This document shows positions 24,777-36,652 of a DNA stretch of 64,000 nucleotides, one piece after another. Location: contig CP141132.1 in NCBI GenBank assembly GCA_035236585.1, positions 22,853,945 through 22,917,944 of the forward strand, read 5' to 3'. The stretch's first letter is position 1. Each line of letters opens with the position of its first letter. The DNA is from Warburgia ugandensis. Its lineage: Eukaryota > Streptophyta > Magnoliopsida > Canellales > Canellaceae. The translations under genes and the position numbers were made by a program. The notes under the pieces are model-generated. The model was not told the DNA's origin. It ran no database searches and saw nothing but the letters and a program-made list of their open reading frames with translations.

Positions 24777-25551
24777 TTCATAATCACATCTAAAATACAT
24801 GATCTAATTACGATCATAGATCAAACATTATTATCTAAAATATCATTAGAATTTTCTAGTATCAATACTTCTATCAAATGCTTATGACACCATTAGATTT
24901 CAGCCAGTTAACATGTTCATGCTCATGTCCTTATCCTCTTAATTACATAAGACTTCATTTATTGTAATTATTTTCTAATCTCTTTTATTATACTCAGGGT
25001 GTTGTTATTGATTGCAATTACTTCTCACAAAGTTCCATGTAGTTTATTCCAATTTGAGCTAAATTCTCTAGAAATATCAATTCAATAGATCTAATATATG
25101 TTAGAGTTATCAACTAAAGACACCATTAGCAGGATCTCATACTCCTATTCTTTCCTCTCAGAATCATATTAACCTTGTAAGAGTACCTTTTTTCTTTACC
25201 CCTACAAGGCTTAGCAGTTTTGTTTTTCCCCCCAACTATTTATGAACTCACATTGAGCCATTGTCCCTGAATAAATCTAAATTTGATTTTCTACATGATT
25301 CTCACTCTCTAATGTTCAAGTTTTTTTTATTGAATTCAACTGATATCTCTGCCTTGAAGTGTTGATGTAAAGGTTTGCAGACCTATGGTTTACTCTCTTT
25401 GGTTGCTTTCTAAGGCTATATCTATTTCACATTCACCAACATCGCCTATACAAATGATCTCTATAATTCATATCTAGACAATTAGTTCTCACTAGTTTTT
25501 AAATGTACATGACTTTTGGACATGTAGGACTGTCTATGAACGAATAAACTG

Positions 25552-25566
25552 GGCTATGATACCAAC
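25552..25566 (-). other. Primer-binding site of element 3 (tRNA-Met type)
   Basis: Minus strand TTGGTATCATAGCCC, one base off the usual TGGTATCAGAGCC complement of initiator tRNA-Met, sits immediately after the LTR end CAGGTCACCACA. Confidence 0.75.
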
Positions 25567-26315
25567 TGTGGTGACCTGAGTTTTAAATGACTTTTTCTCA
25601 ATTCTTTTTGAAAAGTGAGGCCTCTTGTTAATAATTCATTTAGAAACCAAATGGCAGAAATATTTTTTCAAAAAAAAAAAAGATTTTTATAAAAACTAAG
25701 AGTGTCATTTACTTTCAAAAACAACAAAATAACTAAAAAATCTATGTTTTATAAAATTAAAATTAAAATCTATATCTTAGATCTAGCTAGCCACAGCTCA
25801 CAGCCCAAATATATTAATTACATATACATGTTTAGAAAAGATAAGTCATATACTTACATTGTTGATGGAGTTTAATGCACTATTGTCTTCATCCAGAATT
25901 GCATTCCCCTTAAATTACTTTACCTCAAGTCAAATTCTTCAAAGTCTTGAAATAATGTAAACAATTTACAATATCTCAAAAATCTTGCACTTGTGTAGGT
26001 AGTTTCACATCTACTTTACCAATTTTGAAAGTCCAATTTCAAACAATATGTCAAACCATTTTTAATACAGTTCTAAAGAATAGAATGTGTAAATCAACTA
26101 TAGTGATTATCTTTTAAAATCACATATTAATTTAATATTGAATTCTCATGCTAAAATATTCCAAATAATATCCACATAAAACATGCACAACTTTGAGTGT
26201 AAATATTTTTCAAATGATCAAATGCATACGGCAATCTCACATAAACTGTGATTTTGTAATATATTGCAAAATCATCCTTGTGCATAGCTTTTAAATCATG
26301 CTCAAGATCCACCAT
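25567..26315 (-). mobile_element. 5' LTR of element 3, end portion (first of three pieces)
   Basis: Starts on plus as TGTGGTGACCTGAG, the complement of the LTR's terminal CA, next to the primer site. It is cut at 26315 by element 1. The same LTR seems to continue at 36429-36652 and 51177-52970 once younger insertions are removed. Added together, the distance from LTR end to the TATGCTA-AGAGG module is about 1.2 kb, close to the roughly 1.4 kb in element 1's LTR. Confidence 0.6.
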
Positions 26316-29300
26316 TGTGACGACCCTCTCTCTTTCTGGTGACGAAGAGAAACCTAGAATGGGTTTCTCTGGCACGCATGCCCCTTCTCCCCAAAAACCC
26401 CTCTTTTCCTAGCGACCTTCCCTCCCTCTTTTCGGCGTGATGGAAACTCAGATTTGGGGTTTTTCTCTTGTACTCAGCCTAGCATGCTTGTAAGTGTAGG
26501 CCGGCCATGCACTCATCTCCCCCTTAGTCCAATCCCTTCCCGATAATCACTGCGATGATGGTCTACCAGCAAGTTCTTGACAAAAAACCCATTTTAGGTT
26601 TTTCTCCGGCAACATGAAAGCCCCCCATGCCTGTACAGCCTAACCCATGCAATAGGGTGACTGCACACCCTTCTTCCCCCCTTTTGTTGGGTTCCTCTAC
26701 CCTTGCAGCCTATCTAAATGACCTGTGCATAGATCAATTGCATGATCTGGTATTTTCCCCATCTAGCCTTGCATTCCCCTCCATCGGCATGGCCTGGCCA
26801 TGGAACAAGCTAGCGTGCCTTGGTCTCCCCTCTCCCCTCTCCTCTTTCTGTTAGGTTCTGGCTGGTGCAGCTAGCCCAGTATGTTGCTATGCTCATGGGC
26901 CTACCGCACGGGATGCTCTTCTTTCCTTCCCGTAGCTCACCTCACCCTGCCACTGGCACGGCCAGGGTTTTCCCCTGCTTCTCCTCCTCGCCGGGTTCAA
27001 ACAGTGAGCCAATCGGTAGCCAATGGCCACTGTCACCCTCCTCCCTCTGGTTTCCCTTTTTGGTGAGTTAAGGCTGAGCTAACTCACCAAGTCAACTGTA
27101 CTTGACTCATTTTGGGGGAGTTGAGTTGTCTCAATGATCCCCCTTCACCCCCTTGATCAGTGACTAGCGATTCTAGCCAATCCAGGGAGGATCTCTAAGA
27201 TCCGAGAGTACCCCCGTGATTGTAGCAATGTGGGGAACGATACCCATCTTCTTGTTTCTTGATCAGGGAAGATCCAATCATCGATTTGATCAAACCCTTT
27301 ATTAGACTTCAGATCATCTGATCTGAGATGATCTAACATTATTTTTCGATCCAAGTAGTACATTGTGATCCTCATGATGTTTATATTAAGATCCATGCGA
27401 GGTATTTTGCATCTGAAACATCTATGGAGATGATTTAGCCTATCCTGATCAACGACTGAGATCAATTGAAGATCCAGGTATGAAATTGGACTCAATTTGA
27501 TAATATGAATCATTTATAATTATTAATTGGATTAATTGACTAGAATTACTAAATTGATATTTGGTCTGGGGTGATCAGGTGAGGATCTTTGATAAGATCA
27601 GGGTGGATGTTGTTGATCGGGCACAGTTGAAGTGATCGGTGGATGATCCGACCAAGCAGATAGCTAGATATTATTCATATTGACTTGTTCAAGGTAAGAT
27701 TACTATCTTGATCATTTACTGGACTGATTTGATTATAGTTAAATATGATTAAGCATGAGATTCGTATGATAATGCCCAATTAGTTTATTTAAATGATAAA
27801 CTACTTAAGATTGATGTGATCTGAGCTTAATGGCTCTAAATTATGCATTGATATAATTAAGAATAAGGATTAATGGTTATGAGTGGGCCAATTAAGTATG
27901 ATTTGAATTATTAGCCAATTAAGGCTGGCCCTGCCTTGAGATTCTAGGGCTGGGAATCATTGGGATGCCTTGAATGCAATGTAATGAAATGCAAAAATCT
28001 AATGTTGTGTGATTAAGAATCTAGGATAAATAAAATGGATTCTAAGTATGACTATATGTGTTGTGTATCTAGGTACAAGTATTGAGGTGATTAAGCTAGA
28101 CTAGAGTCTTATCGAGACTTGAGAGGTACAAACAAGTGGTTCTTCGTCTGAGGTAGGTGATTACATTCAGGATTTTTCCTTGATTTCACAATCATGACTT
28201 CTCACTTGAAATTCTTGAGGCATGTGTTCTATACCCCATCGTGTTTATTAAAACGTACTTGTTACTTCACTTTTGATAGCATGACAATTGATTATACGAT
28301 TATCCATGTTTTCACATGTGATGGTTTATACTGTATCATGTATTTTGATTCAGCCAATTGAGGTTTATGTCACTTGGGAGTTTTCCATGATTTATAACAT
28401 GTTTTGCTGCTTTATGACGGGTGTTTCTACCCGGTGGGTACTATGCTAGGGGTGTAGGGTTGGCCACCTGCCTTTTGACTTTATGATCATGGTGATTAGA
28501 CACTACCCTTGAATGGTACAGGGCCAGGTATGTAGGTGGTGGTATCATGGGTAGTCCCCCCAATGGGTCCATTCCCCCCCATGGGTACGGAGAAAGTCTC
28601 TCGTTTAGGTGTCGATGGAGAGTGGCAGTGGTTTAGATCCTAGTATGGTTGCCACTGTAGCATAGTAGCCCATACTATTATTCTATATGCTCATGTGATA
28701 TTTATATGTGGGGTGAACTGGGGTAAGCCAGGCCTAGGCTGTGAGTGACTCTGGGGGCTGATGCGGGCTATATGGGAGGGACCCAGGGTTTGGTATGAGT
28801 ACTCATTACTAGTGTTTGAGTGTCTTGGAACACTCCTAGGGCTTATTGTCAGCAGTGCCCTATTTCTCATGACATGCTTCATATTATTTTGTGGACACGA
28901 ATTTTTATCTATTTTGATAGATGTTGATTCATGTGTTGATCATGCTTTGCATGCCATGATGTTTTGCTTTGATAGTGCATTGCCTCAGACAAAAAGCATG
29001 TTTTGATCCTGATTGGTTTGTTCAGATTTATGAGTTTCATGAGCTTTGCATTTTGAACGCCTGATGATTCATTGCCTTGTAAATGATTTGCTCTATTGAT
29101 ACTTGACATAATATTGGTGCTATATGCAAAGTGTTTATTGCATGTTTTATCTCCTTGAATCACCTAAACAAGCATAGCTTGCTAAGGCATTGCTTTATTT
29201 GCAATGTCTCAGATACAGAGAGTTGCTATAGGTTGATGTGTTGATAGAGCATACAAAAGTGATGACAATTTTTAGTGGAGTGTTGAGAATGTTTCAGAGA

Positions 29301-29817
29301 TGATAAGGTTTGTTCAAGACTTCATTTTGGGTTTTGTTTATGGACTTTACTTTATTATAAATTGCAATGTGGCCTGGATGTAAGAATATGAATTCATGTT
29401 GGATGTGATGGCTGTATGGAGGGACCCTAGGTATTTTGTCATGATTTGATTTTCTTATCTATTGTTGGAGTATACATTTTATTGAAAATAGTATTTGATT
29501 GTGTGGATGGGTGTGGAGATTGAGTCTTCTATATGTCATGTCTTATATTATGTTTATTAGGTTATTTTGTATTGCACTTGTCATGTGCAATGGTCCAAAA
29601 TACAGAGGAGACTCTGCCAAATTTTTGGTAGAAATGATATTTCATTTCATTGTTAAATTCGTAGTTTTGTGGTTGTATGACTCCCCAAATTTTGAAAGAA
29701 GTGATTTTAGTCAAGTTTTTGTTTTTGGTCAATTTAAAAATCAAAGTTTTTAAAACTGGGATTCCAACTATTTTTATAAATTGTTATTATATTGCTGTTA
29801 AAACCTGGGGTGTCACA
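26316..29817 (+). mobile_element. 5' LTR of element 1
   Basis: 3.5 kb, TGTGACGACCC to GGGGTGTCACA, directly followed by a tRNA-Met primer site. The last 2.4 kb is repeated at about 33960-36423. The first 1.07 kb has no partner in the 3' LTR. It includes a C/T-rich, GC-richer stretch (26380-27060) whose short open frames have no family. A module TGCTAGGGGTGTAGGG lies near 28445, shared in position with other LTRs of the window. Confidence 0.9.
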
Positions 29818-29819
29818 GT

Positions 29820-29834
29820 TTGGTATCAGAGCCC
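29820..29834 (+). other. Primer-binding site of element 1 (tRNA-Met)
   Basis: TTGGTATCAGAGCCC two bases after the LTR end. This is the canonical complement of the initiator tRNA-Met 3' end used by chromoviruses. Confidence 0.92.
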
Positions 29835-31379
29835 AGGTCTACTCCATCATAGCCATTCCAACAAATTCAAAGGTCACTTACAGTCCGTGAAGTGAGATGA
29901 TTTTCTAAATATGAGTTATAGACATAACTCATGTAAAGGATGTTGATGATTGTGAAATAGATAATGCGATGAAGGTTGGCAAATTTTCTTAAAGAAATTA
30001 AGACTTTAAATCCTTGTATGAACACAAGGAGGTAGACTTTTATGGGAAGTGCATGATTCATAGAATCATGCATTAGAATAAAGATTGGAAATTAATTTCT
30101 CTTAGTGAGAACCTTATTATATAATAGTAGATATATTTATATGATTTGCTTTTGAGAGTTCAAGTTCTAACTTGAACGGTGTGAGTAAACTGTTGGAAAA
30201 AGCTTACCAATTTTTGTAATGACAATAGCATGATAAGAATGATGAAGAAACAGAAATGATTACACTTCTTGAGAATTCGAGAAATTTGAGAGGAGTATGG
30301 TATTAATCTAAACTTGAAGGGACTTAATTGATAAATAAGCCCTAATATATTGAAATTATTGAAAATTTGATGAAGTAAGATCCTAGTGTTTCTATGGATG
30401 AAATATCTGACTTGAATGAAAACTGGTGAGTTAGTGTAGAGATCTTGATAGCTAGTCATCAATGAAAAGTAAATGCTATTAGATCATTCTAAGGATTGCA
30501 ATCATGATTGGAGACACATAGCACTTGAAGGATATAATAACCATCGAAAGAAAATGGTTAGTATTAATGATGTGAATCATGTAGGGAGAGATACTTATTG
30601 AAGTAGGTATGGGGAATGGATATTGTTATGAGAATAAGGTGAGATAAAAGCTAATGAGTCCTTTTGATATCAAACATCAGTGGGAGTGAATACTTACAAA
30701 TTGTTCTTGGGGTTTTAATTATTATTTGAAGTACATATCACCTGGAGGGTGTGACAAATAAATTATGAAAATAATTCTTGAATAGATGATTTTGTAATGA
30801 ATGAACTAAAAAGAAAAACAGATGAAGTGAATGAGGCAAGATGAATTAATTATGATTGAATTACATCCAACACTGATAGAGATGATAATGTGATTTCTAA
30901 TGATTAAGGAAGTATTATAAAGGGTAAATTTCATTGGGTGTGAAATAAATCAAGTTGGAAATGATTTTGATTGATATTACCATGAAATAATTCATTAGTT
31001 CAAGAGAGTGAAATAGTGGAAGTGAGGACACTAAAAATATAATGACAAGGATTCTAAGGATGATTCTTTGAGAAGATGTGTTCTTCTATCGTTGAGAGTT
31101 TTATCTAGAAGGCCCTTGGGAAGGCCTGTGATAATTAGTATTTTGGAAACTAAAAGAGTTTTCCACTTAAAATAAAGAATTAGATGGTTCAACAGTATTG
31201 AACCAGTATACTCAGTTGAAGAGACTTGCCCTAACTCCTTCACCATGAAGAAGGAGACCGTGATAGATTGTTATATGTTAACAACTGTATTGAGGAATCA
31301 GGTGATTGTGTTGCGTTCTACACTAGTTGCGAGGTTGCAGACATAACCTCTATGTAAAGAGGGATCATTTTAGGTCAAG

Positions 31380-31760
31380 ACTGATCATAGAAACTCAAGC
31401 ATGGTTAGTTCGAGTCAGCCTAGTAAGGGCAAGAGACCTTTCATTGACATAGCTGCAGAGGCCATTGAGCCAGTGACATTTGATGAGGCGGTGTTGGGAT
31501 ATGGATGAGAGAGAGTGTACTAGTTGTAAGGACAGACACCTGGACAATTATGTCCTAGAGTTAGTAGACCACCATAGCAGTGGTAATTGTATCAATAGCT
31601 ACCAACATAGTAGCAATCCTTTAAATGTTTTGACTATGGAGAGTCAGGATATTCCTTAGAGATTGTCCCATTGGACAATGAGTCAAACTGGCAGACATTG
31701 GAGACTGGGCAGAGATGGCCTCACATTGGTAATGATGGGTTTCTGCCACTATTTGGATGC
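31380..31760 (+). pseudogene. Gag C-terminal region with ruined zinc knuckle (element 1)
   Basis: Near 31624-31672 a CCHC knuckle is recognisable as CFDYGESGYSL followed, after a one-base shift, by RDCPIG. In intact Gag this knuckle (C-x2-C-x4-H-x4-C) binds RNA in the virus-like particle. The second cysteine is read as tyrosine and so is the histidine. Frames before and after contain many stops. Confidence 0.6.
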
Positions 31761-31959
31761 AAGTATAGGCCTCGAATCAAGTAGTGGAAAAATATTTTTT
31801 TGATTGTTGGCGAGTAATGTTAGGATCCTTCTTGATCTAAGATTTAGTCATTTTCGCACCTCATGTGTTGGCACCCTGAAGAATATGTTGGTATATATGA
31901 CAGTCTCTGAATTATGTTGATGGGAGAGTTATTGAGACGAGTAAGTAGTCCCAAGGGGT

Positions 31960-32110
31960 ATTGGTGGAGATGATGAGTGAGAGGATAAATACTAATCTTA
32001 TCCTACTCAATTTGATTGATTATGACATCATCCTTGGGATGAATTTTACTTTTGGGGGATAGTTGATTGCATTGAGGAAAAGATCACTTTTAGTGTACTT
32101 GGACAATCAG
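31960..32110 (+). pseudogene. Retropepsin-like protease remnant (element 1)
   Basis: Translation from about 31966 gives NTNLILLNLIDYDIILGM, matching the conserved second half of Ty3 aspartic proteases (I-D-Y-D-V-I-L-G-M-D-W-L). The tail is disrupted. The catalytic D-[ST]-G segment is not recognisable upstream. Confidence 0.7.
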
Positions 32111-32334
32111 TAACCTAGTTCTGTGTAGGGAGAGCATCACTGAGGTTTGTGTAATTTTGTCTCAAAGGTAGTGCAATGCTTTCTTGAGATGACAAGTCCT
32201 CCTTGGGAGTGTGATAGCGGATGACAAAGAGCAGCCATAGATTGAGCACACATGTGTGGTGTGTGAAGGTTCATAATCTTTCTTGAGGAGGTTTTAGGAT
32301 TTTTCACCGTGAGGGATTGATTTTTCATATTAAT

Positions 32335-33070
32335 ATCGATTTGGCATTAGAAATAGTATCTCTTTCCAAGGTGCCATACAGGATGGCCCCAACTGAGTTG
32401 GAAGGGTTCCCACTACAGTGGTTATTTGACGAGGGTTTATCAGACCTGGTGGGTCTTTATTGGGTGCATTAATCCTCTTTATGAGAAGAGCGATAGATCC
32501 TTATTGCTATGTACAGATTATTGATTATTTGATAGCACCACGGTGGAGAATTGATATTCCCTATCATGTATTGATGACCTATATGTTCAACTTGAGATGT
32601 GCATGGTATTGGTGAATATTGAATTGAGGATTGTGACTAAGATGTATTTAAAACAATTTTTAGAACTTGTTATGATTATTACAAGTTCTAGGTGATACCA
32701 ATTGATGAAATTAATACATTGATAGTATGTATGAATATGATGGGCTGAATTTTTGAAAGTTACTAGGATGAGTCATGATTATGTGGTGGATGATATTTTT
32801 GTATATTCCATGTCTTGGAGGAGCACAAGAAATCCTTGTGCATTATTCTAAGTATCTAAAGGACTTATGTTTTGCTATAAATATATGTGAGTATGAATTA
32901 TGGTCAAAGAAGATGAATTTTCTTGACCGCGATGTCTCTGTTGATAGAGACTGTTTATCAGGACTGTGATGAACTGGGATTAGTCCAAATTGATGACTAA
33001 GGTTGATGGTCTCCTTAGTCTGATGGACTATTATCGCTGGATCATTGAGTTCTCCAAGATAACAGTAACA
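32335..33070 (+). pseudogene. Reverse transcriptase remnant (element 1)
   Basis: VPYRMAPTELEG (about 32370-32400) matches the chromovirus RT entry motif. Further on, DYVVDDIFVYSMSW (about 32775-32815) corresponds to the F-V-V-V-F-I-D-D-I-L-V-Y-S active-site strand. KYLKDLCFAINICEYELWSK and, after shifts, a L-x-D-Y-Y-R-W-I-I-E-F-S-K string follow in the expected order. Frameshifts and stops separate these pieces. One catalytic aspartate pair is still readable as V-D-D. Nothing resembling RNase H or integrase follows before the tandem array. Confidence 0.78.
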
Positions 33071-33300
33071 TGGATACTGGTTATATTATGTATATGAGTC
33101 TGATTTCTCGTGGAGGTGAGAAGTGTGATAGTAAAGTATGTTAGAATGAAAGCATTTTCTCATGTGTAATCTGGTTTTAGATTATGGCTTATACATGTGA
33201 GCAGCCGATGAGGGAGGCCTAAGAGGCCAACCGATGAGGGTGGGTGCAAGAGGCACTAACAGGCTTCTAGGTGTTCACAGTATGATCGTGTTGTGGATCT

Positions 33301-33710
33301 GATTCTGATTAGCATATGATTGCCTATTATTGAACTGGTATGCTCTGATTCTAATTAGCATATGATTGCCTGTTATTGAACTAGTATGCTTTGATCCTGA
33401 TTGGCATATGAATGCTTGTTAGTGAGCTGGCACGCTCTGATTCTGATTGGCATATGATTGCGTGTTATTGAGCTAGTATGCTCTGATTCTGATTGGCATA
33501 TGATTGCCTATTACTGAGCTAGTATGCTCTAATTTTGTTTAGGCATGGATTTTCTGATGATGAGCAAATATGCTCCAATTTTGATTGCCTATGTTGCCTG
33601 TTCAAGAGTTGATATGGCATGATGTGATTGATATACATTACCCAGCAGTGAGGTAATGTGCTCTGGTATAGACTTGGCATAGAATCTTGTATATATAAGC
33701 TGAGATGCTC
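33301..33710 (+). repeat. 46-bp tandem array in element 1
   Basis: Five clear units of 46 bp (33301-33530), each with GATTCTGATTGGCATATGATTG and ending TATGCTCT, then degenerate units to about 33710. The same repeat occurs in reverse in element 2 at 42360-42620. Confidence 0.88.
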
Positions 33711-33859
33711 TAGTTGTACCTTTATGGTGATTTACTTATTGCACGTAATGATTAGCTTTAGGATGATAGTGGTTTATGCTAACTACGTTATATGTGGTTA
33801 TGATGCATTCTAACCATAATATGAGCTAGTTGTTTCGGAAGGGTTGAAATGTGCCTTGA

Positions 33860-33876
33860 TATATATATATATATAT
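33860..33876. repeat. (AT)n microsatellite
   Basis: About eight AT dinucleotides between the tandem array and the truncated 3' LTR of element 1. Confidence 0.85.
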
Positions 33877-33959
33877 GAGTTGTTATATGAAGGGATGATA
33901 TAGCATGAAATCATTATTGGCATTGAATTTGAAATTTTTTTTGGTATGATCTGTGAATC

Positions 33960-36423
33960 TTGTGATATGGGGAAGTTTTAAGATCCATGCAATGTATTTT
34001 GGATTTGAAACATCTATGGAGATGATTTAGCCTATCCTGATCAATGACTGAGATCAATTGAAGATCCATGTATGAAATTGGACTCAATTTGATAATATGA
34101 ATCATTTAGAATTATTAATTGGATTAATTGACTAGAATTACTACATTGATATTTGATCTGGGGCGATCAGGTGAGGATCTTTGATGAGATCATCGTGGAT
34201 GTTGATGATTGGGCACAATTGAAGGGATCGATAGACGATCCAACCAAGCAGACAGCTAGATATTATTCATATTAACTTGATCAAGGTAAGATTACTGTCT
34301 TGATCATTTAATGGACTGATTTGATTATAGTTAAATATGATTAAGCATGAGATTCATATGATAATGCCCAATTAGTTTATTTAAATGATAAACTACCTAA
34401 GATTGATGTGATCTGAGCTTAATAGCTCTAAATTATGCTTTGACATAATTAAGAATAAGGATTAATGGTTATGAGTGAGCCAATTAAGTATGATTTGAAT
34501 TATTAGCCAATTAAGGTTGGCCCTACCTTGAGATTCTAGGGCTGGGAATCATTGGGATGCCTTGAACGCAATGTAATGAAATGTGAAAACATAATGTTGT
34601 GTGATTAAGAATCTAGGTTAAATAAAGTGGATTTTAGGGATGACTAGATGTGTTGTGTATCCAAGTATGAGTATTGAGGTGATTGAGCTAGACTCGAGTC
34701 TTGTCAAGACTTAAGAGGTACAAATAAGTGGTTCTTCGTCTAAGATAGGTGATTACATTCTAAATTTTTCCTTGATTTCTTGATCATGAATTCTCACTTA
34801 AAATTCTTGAGGCATGTGTTCTACGCCCCATCATGTTTATTACAATGTGCTTATTACTTCACTTTTGATAGCATGACAATTGATTATACAATTATCCATG
34901 TTTTCACATGTGATGGTTTATACTCTATCATGTATTTTGATTCAGTCTATTGAGGTTTATTTCACCTGGAATTTTTCCATGATTCATAGCATGTTTTACT
35001 GCTTTATGAAAGGTGTTTCTACCCAGTGGGTACTATGTTAGGAGGGTTGTAGGGTGGGCCACCCACCCTCTGAGTTTGTGATGATGATGATTAGAAACCA
35101 CCCTTGAGTGGTACATGGCCAGGTACATAGGTGGTATCATGGGTAGTCCCCCCTACGGGTTTGTTCCCCCCCACCCTCCATCTCCCCATGGGGACGAAGA
35201 AAGTCTCCTGTTTAGGTGTTGACAGGGAGTGACAGTGGTTTAGATTTTGGTATGGTTGCCATTGTAGCATAGGAGCACATACTGTTATTCTGTATGTTCA
35301 TGTGGTATTTATAAGTGGGGTGAACCGGGGTAAGCCAGGCCTAGGCTGTGAGTGACTTTGGGGGCTGATGCGGGCTGCATGGGAGGGACCCATGGTTTGG
35401 TATGAGTACTCATTACTAGTGTTTGAGTGTCTTGGAACACTCTTAGGGCTTATTATATGCAGTGCCCTATTTATCATGACATGCTTCATATTATTTTGTG
35501 GACACGAATTTTTATCTGTTTTGACAGATGTTGATTCATGTGCTGATCATGCTTCGCATGCCATGATGTTTTGCTTTGATATTGCATTGCCTCAGATGAA
35601 AAGTATGTTTTGATCCTGATTGGTTCGTTCAGATATATGAGATTCATGAGCTTTGCATTCTGAATGCCTGATAATTTCATTGCCTTATAAATGATTCTCT
35701 ATTGATACTTGACATGATATTGGTACTCTTTGCAAAGTGTTTATTGCATGTTTTATTTCCCATAATCACTTACACATGCATAGCTTGCTGAGGCATTACT
35801 TTGTTTGCAATGCCTCAGATACAGAGAATTGCTATAGGTTGATGCGTTGATAGAGCAAACAAAAGTGATGACAATTTTCAGTGGAGTGTTGAGGATGTTT
35901 CAGAGATGACAAGGCTTGTTCAGGACTTCACTTTGGGTTTTGTTTATGGACTTTACTTTATTATAAATTGCAATATGACTTGGATGTAAGAATATGAATT
36001 CATGTTGGACGTGATGGCTGTATGGAGGGACCCTGGGTATTTTTCCACGACTTGATTTTCTTGTCCATTGTTGGAGTATACATTTTATTGAAAATAGTAT
36101 TTGATTGTGTGGATGGGTGTGGAGATTGAGTCTCCTATATATCATGTTTTATATTATGTTTATTAGGTTATTTTGTATTGTACTTGTCATGTGCAATGGT
36201 CCAAAATATAGAGGAGACTTTGCCGAATTTTTGGTAGAAATGGTATTTCATTTCACCGTTAAATCCATAGTTTTGTGGTTGTATGACTCCCTAAATTTTG
36301 AAAGAAGTGCTTTTAGTCGAGCTTTTGTTTTTGGTCACTTTAAAAATCAAAGTTTTTAAAACAGGGATTGCGACTGTTTTTATAAATTGTTATTATATTG
36401 TTGTTAAAACCCAGGGTGTCACA
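33960..36423 (+). mobile_element. 3' LTR of element 1, 5'-truncated
   Basis: Aligns through its whole length with 27375-29817 and ends CCAGGGTGTCACA before the ACCAT duplication. It lacks the first kilobase of the LTR, and no purine tract precedes it, so a deletion removed the internal end and LTR start. Substitutions and small indels against the 5' LTR are spread evenly, meaning the insertion is old. Confidence 0.87.
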
Positions 36424-36428
36424 ACCAT

Positions 36429-36652
36429 CACCCTTGATAAATAAAGTATTATAAGATTTTCTAAATATTAAAGTCATAATCGTTTAAACCATGACGTCAA
36501 CAATCCCAAACCGACAATATCATCATGTGCACATATGCTCAATAATGAATACATCAACCTACTAGTCATGACTACTCATCTAAAGACAACAAGCTCATAT
36601 ACATGGGAAAATAAACCAAAAATATCATGGAACACTACACTTACAACCAGCT
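36429..36652 (-). mobile_element. 5' LTR of element 3, second piece (inferred)
   Basis: Lies between the right duplication of element 1 and the probable start of family B. By continuity with 25567-26315 it should be part of element 3's LTR. It has no independent ends or coding motifs. Confidence 0.45.

Larger units (their letters stand above)
20705..25566 (-). mobile_element. Internal region of element 3 (degenerate)
   Basis: Bounded by the purine tract at 20705-20718 and a tRNA-Met-like primer site at 25552-25566, both on the minus strand. I could not identify gag, protease, reverse transcriptase or integrase motifs, and all frames are closed by stops. About 2.8 kb of it (21962-24776) is a later family B insertion, leaving only about 2 kb of original internal DNA, so most of pol is missing. 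Confidence 0.5.
26316..36423 (+). mobile_element. Element 1: Ty3/Gypsy (Tekay/Del-like) retrotransposon, defective
   Basis: A complete insertion, with identical ACCAT duplications at 26311-26315 and 36424-36428. The order is 5' LTR, tRNA-Met primer site, decayed gag, protease and partial reverse transcriptase, a 46-bp tandem array, then a 3' LTR lacking about its first kilobase. RNase H and integrase are not detectable. All frames are broken by stops and shifts, so it cannot move by itself. It inserted into the 5' LTR of element 3. Confidence 0.9.

Noticed and set aside
29820-29834. tRNA gene fragment
   Set aside because: The TGGTATCAGAGCC string is the retroelement primer-binding site. No cloverleaf surrounds it.
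33301-33710. CRISPR-like regularly spaced repeat
   Set aside because: The 46-bp units are contiguous tandem repeats without unique spacers, in plant retrotransposon DNA.
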